Counted from the first letter of the stretch, positions 1 through 5,718 are shown. The stretch: DNA of 5,821 bases from Sedimenticola sp. (GCA_026197195.1 JAPHUG010000055.1:1-5821), one strand, 5' to 3'. Made by a program: numbers and translations. The notes: generated from the sequence alone by a model not told the origin.

Positions 1-16
1 CAAACCAACCACATGA
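1..16 (+). CDS. tatB: Probable 3' end of tatB (partial)
   Basis: The second frame reads K-P-T-T-stop, and its TGA (14-16) overlaps the tatC ATG (13-15) as ATGA. Such an overlap is typical of translationally coupled genes, and tatB normally lies directly upstream of tatC. Only four codons are visible, so the identity rests on position, not on protein sequence. No clear Shine-Dalgarno sequence is visible in the 12 bases before the tatC start, which fits coupling. Confidence 0.4.
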
Positions 17-1191
17 CGACACAAGACGATGGGGCGCGTGACGCCCTGACCGAACAGCCTTTTGTAACACACCTCCTGGAGCTGCGGGATCGTCTGCTGC
101 GGGCGGTGATAGCCGTTGGTGTGATCTTCGCGTGTCTGTTCTATTTTAATAACGATATTTACGAGATGGTGGCCGGGCCGCTGATGGCCCATCTTCCGGA
201 AGGCTCATCGATGATTGCCACCGAAGTGGCATCGCCTTTCCTGACCCCCTTCAAGTTGACCCTGATGGCGTCCATGTTTATCGGTATGCCATTCATCCTT
301 TATCAGCTCTGGTCTTTCATAGCCCCGGGACTGTATAAGCATGAAAAGCGCCTGATGATTCCACTGGTCGCATCCAGTGCCTTTCTGTTCTATGTCGGCG
401 TCATGTTCGCCTATTTCGTGGTATTCCCTCTGGTCTTTGCTTTTATGGCCGGTACCACACCTGACGGCGTGGTAATGGCGACTGATATTGCCAAGTACCT
501 CGACTTTGTACTCAGCCTTTTCTTCGCCTTTGGGCTGGCCTTTGAAGTACCGATAGCCACCATTATTCTGGTCTCTATGGGCATGACCACCCCAGATAAG
601 CTGGTTGAAAAACGCCCTTATATCATTGTCGGTGCCTTCTGCCTCGGCATGCTGTTAACACCACCCGATGTCATTTCCCAGACCCTGCTGGCGCTGCCGA
701 TGTGGGTGCTGTTTGAGATTGGTGTTTTCTTCTCCCGCATGATCAAACGGAATAAGGATCGTCGCGAGGAAGCGGAGGAAGCCGATGACGGTGAGCCAGA
801 GGCCCCGTCATCAACAAAAGCCCCTGCCGCGGCACCCGCTGCCGCCTTCGTTACTGACCCGGCATTTGAAGTCGATGACTCACCCCTTGATCTGGACCGG
901 TTTACCCCGCTGACAGAGGAAGAGCTGGAAGCAGAGCTGGATACCATCGAGGCGGAAGAGGCCCAGGAAGAGGACGAAGACGACGAAGAGGGCAGTGATC
1001 TCGGTGAGTCTGATGATGAAGGACTCTATGATGAGGTCATCGAGGAGAAGCTGCGTCGTGTTCAGGCCCTGCGTGATGAGGGTGAAGAGATCAAGGCTCG
1101 AGGACTGCTCTATGAGATCCTGGGTGAGGCCAACGAGGAGCAGGCCAAGGTGGCCCGCAATATACTGAATCAGCTGGACGAGGATTATTGA
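13..1191 (+). CDS. tatC: Sec-independent protein translocase TatC with long acidic C-terminal extension
   Basis: TatC is the polytopic inner-membrane core of the twin-arginine translocase. It binds the RR signal peptide of folded proteins and, with TatB, forms the receptor that recruits TatA. Residues 17-246 follow E. coli TatC closely as I recall it: the [10 protein letters not shown] start, six hydrophobic segments, [13 protein letters not shown] with F102 and E111 matching E. coli F94 and E103, EVP in the fourth region, and LLTPPD with D219 matching D211. The protein has 392 residues, against about 258 in E. coli. The extra part has three pieces: an Ala/Pro-rich linker (about 265-280), a very acidic stretch (about 301-336), and a helical tail (345-388) resembling the C-terminal element of FimV. 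With six membrane passes the tail should lie in the cytoplasm. The ATG at 13 is chosen because it overlaps the putative tatB stop. The core function is secure; the role of the tail is unknown. Confidence 0.97.
   Translation: MTTQDDGARDALTEQPFVTHLLELRDRLLRAVIAVGVIFACLFYFNNDIYEMVAGPLMAHLPEGSSMIATEVASPFLTPFKLTLMASMFIGMPFILYQLWSFIAPGLYKHEKRLMIPLVASSAFLFYVGVMFAYFVVFPLVFAFMAGTTPDGVVMATDIAKYLDFVLSLFFAFGLAFEVPIATIILVSMGMTTPDKLVEKRPYIIVGAFCLGMLLTPPDVISQTLLALPMWVLFEIGVFFSRMIKRNKDRREEAEEADDGEPEAPSSTKAPAAAPAAAFVTDPAFEVDDSPLDLDRFTPLTEEELEAELDTIEAEEAQEEDEDDEEGSDLGESDDEGLYDEVIEEKLRRVQALRDEGEEIKARGLLYEILGEANEEQAKVARNILNQLDEDY
1045..1176 (+). other. FimV C-terminal-like helical hairpin at the end of TatC
   Basis: TatC residues 345-388 contain E-K-L at the start, D-E-G-E-E in the middle, then A-R-x-L-L-x-E-I-L-x-E-x-N-E-E-Q and I-L-N-Q-L. 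This closely follows the pattern I know from the FimV C-terminal domain, a TPR-like helix pair with G-D/E, A-R-x-L-L-x-E-V-L-x-E-G and E-x-Q positions. In FimV that domain acts in protein-protein contacts at the cell pole. A similar role here is inference from resemblance by eye. Confidence 0.55.
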
Positions 1192-1304
1192 TGCTCATCC
1201 AATACCCATATTAATAAAGGAAGTTCAGATAGTATGGGTGCGTAGTACATCTCTGCAGATCCATTTTGATGTGGTAATTTGCTCAGTACCCTTCAACAAC
1301 CTGC

Positions 1305-1329
1305 CGCAGCCTTCCTGCGCATTATTTTT
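1305..1329 (+). terminator. Weak candidate terminator for the tat operon
   Basis: CGCAG (1305-1309) pairs with CTGCG (1315-1319) around a CCTTC loop, and a T-rich run (ATTATTTTTA, 1321-1330) follows at once. The stem is only 5 bp and lies about 115 bases past the tatC stop, so efficiency is doubtful. No better hairpin with a U-tract is visible between tatC and the next gene. Confidence 0.3.
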
Positions 1330-1449
1330 ACATAGTAAATAGTTTCGGCGAAAAGCCATCTCAGTAATAGACTCCATGTGTGCAAGTCCGGTGTGCGAAT
1401 AGTGCATGCTTTTTTGCCCGTGAGAGAATGACAATTGGCAAGTTTGTCT

Positions 1450-1466
1450 TTGTGATTATTTCACAA
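1450..1466. promoter_or_regulatory. Palindrome TTGTGA-TTATT-TCACAA, CRP-box-like but with N5 spacing
   Basis: Two perfect 6-base arms flank five bases. The TGTGA and TCACA half-sites are those of the CRP family, whose usual spacing is six bases, not five. The site lies about 108 bases upstream of the 1574 start. It may be an operator of another dimeric regulator, or only a short hairpin. Confidence 0.3.
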
Positions 1467-1471
1467 GCGCG

Positions 1472-1515
1472 GCTTGGTTAAGCAGACATATATCTGCCCT
1501 GCTGTTTAGAGCGGG
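1472..1515. repeat. Run of three adjacent short hairpins
   Basis: GCTT-GGTT-AAGC (1472-1483), GCAGA-CATATA-TCTGC (1482-1497) and CCC-T-GCT-GTTTAG-AGC-GGG (1497-1515) follow one another with end bases shared, so neighbouring stems would compete at their edges. No T-run follows. They could form a structured leader or be chance pairings; the stems are short. Confidence 0.3.
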
Positions 1516-1573
1516 GTCGATAGTGTGATTAGTATAGCTAGATAAAAATTGACTTTTACATTTAGGAATAACA

Positions 1574-2140
1574 ATGAAAAAAACGGCTACTATTTGTTTT
1601 CTTATGATTATATCTTTTCCGTCACATGCTGGGTTTCTGTCTGGGTTTTTTAGTAGTGCAGCTGCAAATATTGTAACAAGTGACAGCTCAGGTGGTGTGC
1701 GGCAAAGCGACCTGGAAAAAATAAACAGCTATTTATGGGGTATGGTTAAAAGTAACAACTACATACAAGAGTACGAGTTTTATACACAGTTGCTGGAGGA
1801 GCAGTCAAATGATCCCGGTTATCTTGATACAGTTGCTCATGTGTACTTTAACAATGGCGAAAAAGAAAAGGCAAAACAGTTATATGAAACTAGAGTTTTG
1901 CCCTATAAAAGATATGATCAAAGTTATGTGAATCAATACAGAATTTTTGCTGAATTAAGTGATGAAGATAAAATTGATTATGCGGATATTTATGTAAAAG
2001 CAGAAGAGTATCGCGAATCTCGAAAAGTAGAGCAAACTGGCTCTGGTTCTTTGGAATTCTTATTGTGGTTGATTCTAATTACGTTGCTTGCAAATACGTT
2101 CATTTCATATAAGTCGGCAAAAAAGGCTTCGACAATATAA
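1574..2140 (+). CDS. Unrecognised envelope protein: signal peptide, TPR-like pair, C-terminal membrane anchor
   Basis: I do not recognise this 188-residue protein. Residues 1-19 form a classical signal peptide: basic KK, a hydrophobic core, and S-H-A before the likely cut at A19. Residues 64-109 look like a TPR-type helix pair (YEFYTQLLEEQSNDP, then YLDTVAHVYFNNGEKEKAKQLYE). Residues 160-178 are one hydrophobic helix, preceded by GSGS and followed by K180, K183 and K184, so the bulk should face the periplasm with the tail anchored in the inner membrane. The G-rich motif, helix and basic tail also recall C-terminal sorting tags such as GlyGly-CTERM, but the match is loose. The start has AGGA (1564-1567) six bases upstream. 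By my count GC is 201 of 567 bases (35%), against about 58% in sampled tatC lines, which suggests acquisition by transfer. The gene is alone between a non-coding stretch and decayed genes. Confidence 0.8.
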   Translation: MKKTATICFLMIISFPSHAGFLSGFFSSAAANIVTSDSSGGVRQSDLEKINSYLWGMVKSNNYIQEYEFYTQLLEEQSNDPGYLDTVAHVYFNNGEKEKAKQLYETRVLPYKRYDQSYVNQYRIFAELSDEDKIDYADIYVKAEEYRESRKVEQTGSGSLEFLLWLILITLLANTFISYKSAKKASTI

Positions 2141-2153
2141 GGATAGTCAGTCA

Positions 2154-2187
2154 GGGTGGGTGCATGTTTGCGCCCACCTATCTATTT
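2154..2187 (+). terminator. Rho-independent terminator hairpin
   Basis: GGTGGGTGC (2155-2163) pairs with GCGCCCACC (2170-2178) over nine pairs, including one G-T wobble, around an ATGTTT loop. A modest T-rich tail (TATCTATTT) follows. It starts 14 bases after the stop of the 1574 gene. The same hairpin overlaps the stop codon of the minus-strand gene remnant to its right, so it may once have ended transcription from both sides. Confidence 0.65.
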
Positions 2188-2430
2188 GACGTGGCGTTTT
2201 CTCGATGCGCTTCGACTGCCTCTCTTAATTCACCGGGAAGGAGTACCTTAAAGATTATTATGGTATTTCAAGACAGTTGACCCAATCGCAATTTCTGGCA
2301 GAAATCTTTTTCCGAAGTTAAGGTCGTAACTTGCTTCACCCGATAAGATACTTGATTTTGAAGGTGGTGCTCAATCGGTACCTCCGAAGCTTGTGCTTAC
2401 AGAGAGGGGTGCGAATTTCTTAAGGGGATT
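2178..2430 (-). pseudogene. Decayed minus-strand coding remnant, family unknown
   Basis: Read on the minus strand, one frame runs from about 2430 to 2251 with a single in-frame TGA (2373-2371). It gives protein-like sequence, for example KKFAPLSVSTSFGGTD, a stop, then SYDLNFGKRFLPEIAIG and STVLKYHNNL. A TAA at 2250-2248 ends this frame, but the next frame takes over with LLPGELREAVEAHRENATSN up to TAG at 2180-2178. The best reading is the C-terminal part of a gene of about 84 visible codons, broken by one stop and one frameshift. I do not recognise the family. The frame stays open further upstream to about 2475, but there it overlaps the plus-strand remnant, so the true 5' limit is unclear. 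Base counts in codon positions were not tested. The call rests on the amino-acid character and on two frames joining cleanly. Confidence 0.45.
2422..2427 (+). promoter_or_regulatory. Orphan Shine-Dalgarno site before an ATA codon
   Basis: AAGGGG stands six bases before ATA (2434-2436), which opens the signal-peptide frame of the decayed secreted-protein gene. The spacing is ideal, so one G-to-A change at the start codon would explain the loss of translation. ATA could in principle start translation very weakly. Confidence 0.4.
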
Positions 2431-2433
2431 GCC

Positions 2434-2753
2434 ATATTCAAAACATCGCTGCTTCTGATGCTGCTCGTCACACCGCCTCTATTTGCCAGTGATGGAGCGG
2501 GCTCGTCAGGAGGGTAAGCTGGTGTTCATCTCCAGTGAAGGTTTATCGTGAGTTGTTAACTGCACTGGATGCCTACCTGATTGAATTCGTGCAACGCACT
2601 CGGGGTAGTGGCTGAATGCATTTCTGACCTCGGAGGGTTAAAGAGTGAGCCCTTGCTCATTTTTCACTGCGGCAGGGTTACGGCGATCTGAGTGAAAACC
2701 CAATCGCTCATGCCACCACCGCCGGTTTGCTAATTGATACGGACTCAGAATGA
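2434..2753 (+). pseudogene. Decayed gene for a small secreted protein (start ATG apparently lost to ATA)
   Basis: A Shine-Dalgarno-like AAGGGG (2422-2427) lies six bases before ATA at 2434. From there the frame reads I-F-K-T, then the hydrophobic SLLLMLLVTPPLFA-SD, a textbook signal peptide, and closes at TAA 2515-2517. A second frame gives MERARQEGKLVFISSEGL up to a TGA at about 2550. A third frame gives KVYRELLTALDAYLIEFVQ and RTRGSG, with TGA at 2613-2615. A shifted frame continues WLNAFLTSEG. The last block, from 2649, reads ALAHFSLRQGYGDLSENP and then IAHATTAGLLIDTDSE, with TGA at 2751-2753. Joined, they suggest an ancestor of about 105 residues disabled by start loss and several indels. 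The stop lies four bases from the convergent pentapeptide gene. I do not recognise the protein family. Coding origin is fairly convincing; the exact joins are not. Confidence 0.55.
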
Positions 2754-2757
2754 GTGA

Positions 2758-3096
2758 CTAGCGGTAGCGCATCCGTGTCCCGTGTACCAGTGAGAGGTTG
2801 ATCTCTTCAGCGGTCAACTGTTTGGGGAAAAGTACGCCCGATATCTTAGCTCCACTAATACTGGCACCCTCCAGATTGGCCTCAGAAAGGTCAACGCCCC
2901 GTAAATCGGCCTGGCGCAGATAACAGTCACGAAGGTCCAGATTCCTGGCATCCAGCTTTCTTAGATCCACGCTACGCAGGTCGGTCCCACGTAAATCACA
3001 GGGCTCGCCAGAGCGGTGCTGCTGATTAAACTGTTCGACCTTGCCCTCTCTGAGAAGCTGATAGAGCGGGTCATCCTTTATTGTTGGTGTCACCAT
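2758..3096 (-). CDS. Small pentapeptide-repeat protein
   Basis: This 112-residue cytoplasmic protein has about eleven pentapeptide units at residues 33-87 (CDLRG, TDLRS, VDLRK, LDARN, LDLRD, CYLRQ, ADLRG, VDLSE, ANLEG, ASISG, AKISG). Such repeats form a right-handed quadrilateral beta-helix. The N-terminal 30 residues (DDPLYQLLREGKVEQFNQ) and the tail (FPKQLTAEEINLSLVHGTRMRYR in two parts, with the end HGTRMRYR) match a small single-domain family I know from Pseudomonas and relatives, whose function is not established. It is too short to be presumed a Qnr-type gyrase protector. The ATG at 3096 is the only sensible start, because an in-frame TAG lies just upstream. The nearest purine-rich site (AGGA) is about 13 bases away, which is long and suggests weak initiation. 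It diverges from the RRM-like gene across a 163-base gap and converges with a decayed gene. Conserved tail and repeats indicate an intact gene. Confidence 0.9.
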   Translation of the reverse strand: MVTPTIKDDPLYQLLREGKVEQFNQQHRSGEPCDLRGTDLRSVDLRKLDARNLDLRDCYLRQADLRGVDLSEANLEGASISGAKISGVLFPKQLTAEEINLSLVHGTRMRYR

Positions 3097-3176
3097 GATT
3101 GATTTTATTTCCTATAAGCTGTATTTATTGTAATCTCTATAAATCGTATCGATGAAGTTCGGTCAATTCAGTCTAA

Positions 3177-3235
3177 AAAGTATAGTGCAGTGATAGGGAA
3201 CTGGGTACAGATTTAATCTGAATACACTATACTTT
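3177..3235. promoter_or_regulatory. Inverted repeat carrying outward TATACT hexamers on both strands, with an inner palindrome
   Basis: AAAGTATAGTG (3177-3187) and CACTATACTTT (3225-3235) are perfect 11-base inverted copies, 37 bases apart. Each arm reads CACTATACTTT in its outward direction, so each offers a near-consensus -10 hexamer TATACT: plus 3228-3233 and minus 3184-3179. Between them lies CAGATT-T-AATCTG (3208-3220), a perfect odd palindrome. The site lies between two divergent genes and ends 24 bases before the chosen start of the plus gene. No good -35 box pairs with either hexamer, so an activator or a repressor binding the arms is likely. This is inference from layout. Confidence 0.5.
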
Positions 3236-3247
3236 AGTGGATAGGTG

Positions 3248-3253
3248 AAGGTG
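3248..3253 (+). promoter_or_regulatory. Ribosome binding site deciding the 3260 start
   Basis: AAGGTG lies six bases before ATG 3260. The longer reading from GTG 3245 would place this site inside the coding sequence and has only AGTGGATAG upstream, so the shorter start is favoured. Confidence 0.6.
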
Positions 3254-3259
3254 TCCTTT

Positions 3260-3667
3260 ATGAAAATTTTTATACCTCGTGTACCAAAGACAACCACCAA
3301 GAATGAGCTGGAGGGTCTGGTTGCGGGACTTTTAGAGAAACGTTTTCATTTTCCATTTACCAAACGCCCCACTATCAATCATTGTGATGTGCTGCAGTTT
3401 AGAGATGGTGAAGGGGTTGTGGAGTATCACGGACTGGTCTCTGTCACTCCTGATGATGCCGGTTCATGGCTGATCTCTCACTTTAAAAATCAGCACCTAC
3501 ACAACAAGCTGGTTTTTGCCCGGGAGTTCATGCAGCGTAATCGGCAAAAAGGGCACTTTAGTGAAGAGGCCGACCGCCGCCGTCAGGATATTCAGATAAC
3601 CAAGGTGGTTAACTCTCACCCCCAGGTCATGGCAATCGATAGTTTTCGCCGTGAACATGGCTCTTGA
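3260..3667 (+). CDS. Hypothetical protein with RRM-like pattern, possible RNA-binding protein
   Basis: The ATG at 3260 is preferred over an in-frame GTG at 3245, because AAGGTG (3248-3253) stands six bases before it; this gives 135 residues. The pattern fits a divergent RNA recognition motif: a first strand KIFIPRVP resembling RNP2 ([ILV]-[FY]-[ILV]-x-x-[LV]), a helix NELEGLVAGLLEKR, a second strand CDVLQFRD, a third strand EYHGLVSVTP at the RNP1 place, a helix DDAGSWLISHF, then NKLVFAREF as the last strand. The RNP1 aromatic residues that stack on RNA are missing (H-G-L-V-S-V), so RNA binding may be altered or lost. The C-terminal 40 residues are rich in R, K and H (RNRQKGHFSEEADRRRQD), suiting nucleic-acid contact. 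There is no signal peptide or membrane segment. The gene is divergent from the pentapeptide gene and probably shares its control region. No clear terminator follows. A real gene is likely; the fold is a moderate guess. Confidence 0.75.
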   Translation: MKIFIPRVPKTTTKNELEGLVAGLLEKRFHFPFTKRPTINHCDVLQFRDGEGVVEYHGLVSVTPDDAGSWLISHFKNQHLHNKLVFAREFMQRNRQKGHFSEEADRRRQDIQITKVVNSHPQVMAIDSFRREHGS

Positions 3668-3760
3668 GCCGAAGCTATTAAACCTCCTGTACATCCCGCC
3701 GCTATAACGCTAAGAGGTCGAAGATCTATTCTGGTGAGTGGGTCTGGCAATAGGCACCGT

Positions 3761-3775
3761 TTCGCTTAAGGCGAA
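3761..3775 (+). other. Short hairpin between the RRM-like gene and the chemoreceptor
   Basis: TTCGC and GCGAA pair around TTAAG, followed by GTCTGTTTGTG, which has only a broken T-run. It may be a weak terminator for the upstream gene. The rest of 3668-3816 shows no gene and no clear promoter. Confidence 0.3.
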
Positions 3776-3816
3776 GTCTGTTTGTGATCGCCTGTTAGTG
3801 CAAAGCCAGCCAAACG

Positions 3817-3873
3817 ATGAATGATCGAAGCGGCTGCATGCGAGTGATCCTGAATGAGGCTGGGGGCAGATGA
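3817..3873 (+). CDS. Possible 18-codon upstream ORF coupled to the chemoreceptor
   Basis: ATG 3817 opens a short frame reading [18 protein letters not shown], whose TGA (3871-3873) overlaps the ATG of the chemoreceptor (3870-3872) as ATGA. No Shine-Dalgarno sequence is visible before it, and a frame this short arises easily by chance. If translated, it could couple initiation of the receptor. Confidence 0.15.
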   Translation: MNDRSGCMRVILNEAGGR

Positions 3874-5540
3874 AACATATCAAACTGTATTTGAAAATGA
3901 CCATCCTGGTAGGGCTCTTTATGGGGCTGCTGGTGGCTTTTGGCTGGACCGCTACGACATCAATTAATCGGATGGCGCAGGAGATTCGCAATCTCTCAGA
4001 TCAAAATCTCAACCTGGTCAAATCCAGCAGTGAAAACAACCAACTCCTTCTGCAGCAGGTGATAGAGTTCGAGATTGGTGCTCAACATTTCAGCAAAGCG
4101 GTGCAAAACCTCAGAAGCTATGGTGTGTTGCGAATCGAGGCCTCAAAAAAGCAGTTCGAGCAACAGGGTAAGGTGCTTGTCGCCTCCTGGGAACAGACGC
4201 GAAAAGTACTCGAAGGGATGGAGAATAGTGCGGAAAAAGAGCAGCTTCAGAGCCTGCTGGATACATCGGCCGTTGATTTACAAGCGTATCTGAAAGAGAG
4301 CCTGGCAACCTATGACCTCTGGATTGCGGTGCAGGCTTTTAAGGCCAAAAAAGTACAGGATCGTGCCGTTGCCGCGAAACAGAAGATCGATGCGGCAACC
4401 CTTCGTTTTGGAGAATTGACTGACCAGGTCATCAATAAACAGGTAGAGGCTGTTGAGCGCCAGCGGGACCAGGTAAATCTGATTATGCTGGGTTTGTTAC
4501 TTGCGGCACTGGTGGGTGGCTGTTTTGTCGCCTGGATTATCATTCGGGGTATTGTCGGCCCGTTGGGGCGGGTTGTAGCCACGGCGGGGCAGTTGGCTGA
4601 TGGTGATCTCTCAGCCGAGATGGTTTATCACGGGCGACGGGATGAGGTCGGCTTGCTCCAGCTTGCGATGCAGCGTCTGGTTAGCCAGCTACAGAACGTT
4701 TTGGGCGGGGTGAGTCAATCCGCAGGTGAGTTAACTTCAGCGGCAGAGTCATTAAACAGCAATGCGAAGGAGTCAGAGCAACTGATCTCCCGCCAGAACA
4801 GTGAAACGGATCAGATCGCAAAGGCGCTGCGTGAGATTAATCAGGTCGCGCAAGAGGTTTCAGCCAAAATGGAAGCGGCAGCATCTTCGGTTAATGCGGC
4901 GTCTGAAGCCGCTGATGAGGGCGCGCTGCAGACCCAGCAGACCGTGGCCCGAATTGGTTCACTGGTCACAGAGATAGAGAATTCAGCGGCTGTAATAACG
5001 CGTCTCGACCATAAGACTGGAGAGATCTCAACAATACTGAATACCATCGTAAATATTGCAGAGCAGACCAACCTGCTTGCACTGAATGCGGCGATCGAAG
5101 CGGCACGGGCCGGTGAGCACGGACGTGGGTTCGCTGTGGTCGCTGATGAAGTGCGTAATCTGGCGCAAAATACGCAGGGTGCCACCCATGAGATTGAGCA
5201 GATGATCAGCGAGCTGCAACAAGGGGCCAAAGAGGCGGTCATTGCCATGAACAGCAGCCGGGAGCAGTCGGCCCAGGTGGTAGAGCAGGCCAAAGGTGGT
5301 GAAGCCGCATTACAGGCCATAGCCACAGCCATTCAGCAGATCGATGTACTCAATAACGCGGTTTCGACCCTAGCCAAAGGGCAGTCTGACCTGACTGGCG
5401 ACGTGAGTGGCAATGTGGGAAATATCACCGAAATTTCCCATCACTCTGTTGAGGCGATTGAGGCGATTGCCAACTCCAGTGCCCGACTTACCGCCCTCTC
5501 TGAACAGCTGAACAACGATATAGGGTATTTTCGTCTGTAG
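3870..5540 (+). CDS. Methyl-accepting chemotaxis protein (transmembrane chemoreceptor)
   Basis: This 556-residue receptor senses a periplasmic ligand and controls CheA through CheW. TM1 is about residues 8-27. Residues 28-203 form an all-helical periplasmic sensor, probably a four-helix-bundle type; the ligand cannot be told. TM2 is about 204-225. The HAMP linker (about 226-278) has the expected proline after TM2 (GPLGR) and DEVG near its end. The long cytoplasmic coiled coil turns at the conserved tip E398[19 protein letters not shown]417, then [15 protein letters not shown]. In the LAxRT position an asparagine (N434) replaces the usual arginine. The end (NNDIGYFRL) is the common short tail, with no NWETF-type pentapeptide for CheR/CheB docking. 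The start has GAGG at 3856-3859 (10 bases) and GGGGG at 3862-3866 (3 bases), neither ideal. No other chemotaxis genes are in view, so it appears as an orphan receptor. It is complete and looks functional. Confidence 0.96.
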   Translation: MKHIKLYLKMTILVGLFMGLLVAFGWTATTSINRMAQEIRNLSDQNLNLVKSSSENNQLLLQQVIEFEIGAQHFSKAVQNLRSYGVLRIEASKKQFEQQGKVLVASWEQTRKVLEGMENSAEKEQLQSLLDTSAVDLQAYLKESLATYDLWIAVQAFKAKKVQDRAVAAKQKIDAATLRFGELTDQVINKQVEAVERQRDQVNLIMLGLLLAALVGGCFVAWIIIRGIVGPLGRVVATAGQLADGDLSAEMVYHGRRDEVGLLQLAMQRLVSQLQNVLGGVSQSAGELTSAAESLNSNAKESEQLISRQNSETDQIAKALREINQVAQEVSAKMEAAASSVNAASEAADEGALQTQQTVARIGSLVTEIENSAAVITRLDHKTGEISTILNTIVNIAEQTNLLALNAAIEAARAGEHGRGFAVVADEVRNLAQNTQGATHEIEQMISELQQGAKEAVIAMNSSREQSAQVVEQAKGGEAALQAIATAIQQIDVLNNAVSTLAKGQSDLTGDVSGNVGNITEISHHSVEAIEAIANSSARLTALSEQLNNDIGYFRL

Positions 5541-5571
5541 CTGTCAGGTTAAGTTCCTTTAGCCACATTGC

Positions 5572-5614
5572 AGTATGTCACTATTTTCTGATGGGCTAAT
5601 ACCATTGTCATACT
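5572..5614. repeat. Imperfect inverted repeat between convergent genes
   Basis: AGTATG (5572-5577) pairs with CATACT (5609-5614). After one mismatch CA and TG continue the stem, and inside lies ATGG (5591-5594) with CCAT (5602-5605). It stands between the chemoreceptor stop and the minus-strand ORFs, where a bidirectional terminator would be expected, but it is AT-rich and has no T-run. Confidence 0.25.
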
Positions 5615-5644
5615 CTCTCGGTAAGTCGTTATTGCCGACCTCGG

Positions 5645-5701
5645 TTATCGGTATACGGCACTGTTTTGTACATCTTCCAGGGCGAGTGCAGCACTGCTCA
5701 T
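5645..5701 (-). pseudogene. Eighteen-codon ORF behind a strong ribosome binding site, perhaps a truncated gene
   Basis: On the minus strand, AAGGAG (5713-5708) stands six bases before ATG 5701, which is near ideal. The frame reads MSSAALALEDVQNSAVYR and stops at TAA (5647-5645). The start lies 17 bases past the stop of the preceding minus-strand gene, as in an operon. So strong a start for so short a product suggests either a real microprotein or the head of a longer gene cut by a frameshift or rearrangement. The two other frames after the stop also close without clear protein character. I do not recognise the peptide. Confidence 0.4.
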
Positions 5702-5707
5702 CTCTTT

Positions 5708-5713
5708 CTCCTT
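5708..5713 (-). promoter_or_regulatory. Strong Shine-Dalgarno site AAGGAG
   Basis: On the minus strand AAGGAG, then six bases, then ATG (5701-5699). It is the best ribosome binding site in the window, and it supports a true, perhaps broken, gene start here. Confidence 0.55.
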
Positions 5714-5718
5714 GGGTG

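Larger units (their letters stand above)
1192..1573. other. Long intergenic region with small hairpins, no supported gene
   Basis: This 382-base gap separates tatC from the next gene. A 7-bp inverted repeat, ACCCATA (1204-1210) and TATGGGT (1233-1239), lies just after the tatC stop. A weak terminator-like hairpin sits at 1305-1319. From 1450 to 1515 there is a run of four short hairpins, the first being a TGTGA-N5-TCACA palindrome. No promoter could be fixed for the downstream gene: the bases before it are AT-rich and contain several poor -10-like hexamers (TATAGC at 1533, TAGATA at 1539). A 69-codon minus-strand ORF at 1225-1434 is open, but it has no Shine-Dalgarno sequence and no recognisable motif. 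Confidence 0.5.

Noticed and set aside
618..947. Minus-strand ORF of 109 codons inside tatC
   Set aside because: Serine-rich antisense shadow of the acidic TatC extension; no start signals.
1225..1434. Minus-strand ORF of 69 codons downstream of tatC
   Set aside because: No Shine-Dalgarno sequence at any of its ATG codons, no recognisable motif, and a composition unlike an ordinary protein. It may be chance or a very old remnant.
1549..1577. TTGACT as a -35 box for the gene at 1574
   Set aside because: A matching -10 would fall on the start codon itself (CAATGA), so it cannot serve this gene with a normal leader.
3197..3221. GGAACT ... TCTGA as an extracytoplasmic sigma-factor promoter
   Set aside because: The spacing (13-14 bases) is shorter than the usual 15-16, and the second element lies within the odd palindrome, which explains it better.
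4841..5332. Minus-strand ORF of 163 codons inside the chemoreceptor
   Set aside because: A shadow frame opposite the conserved signalling domain; Ala/Ser/Cys-rich product typical of antisense reading.
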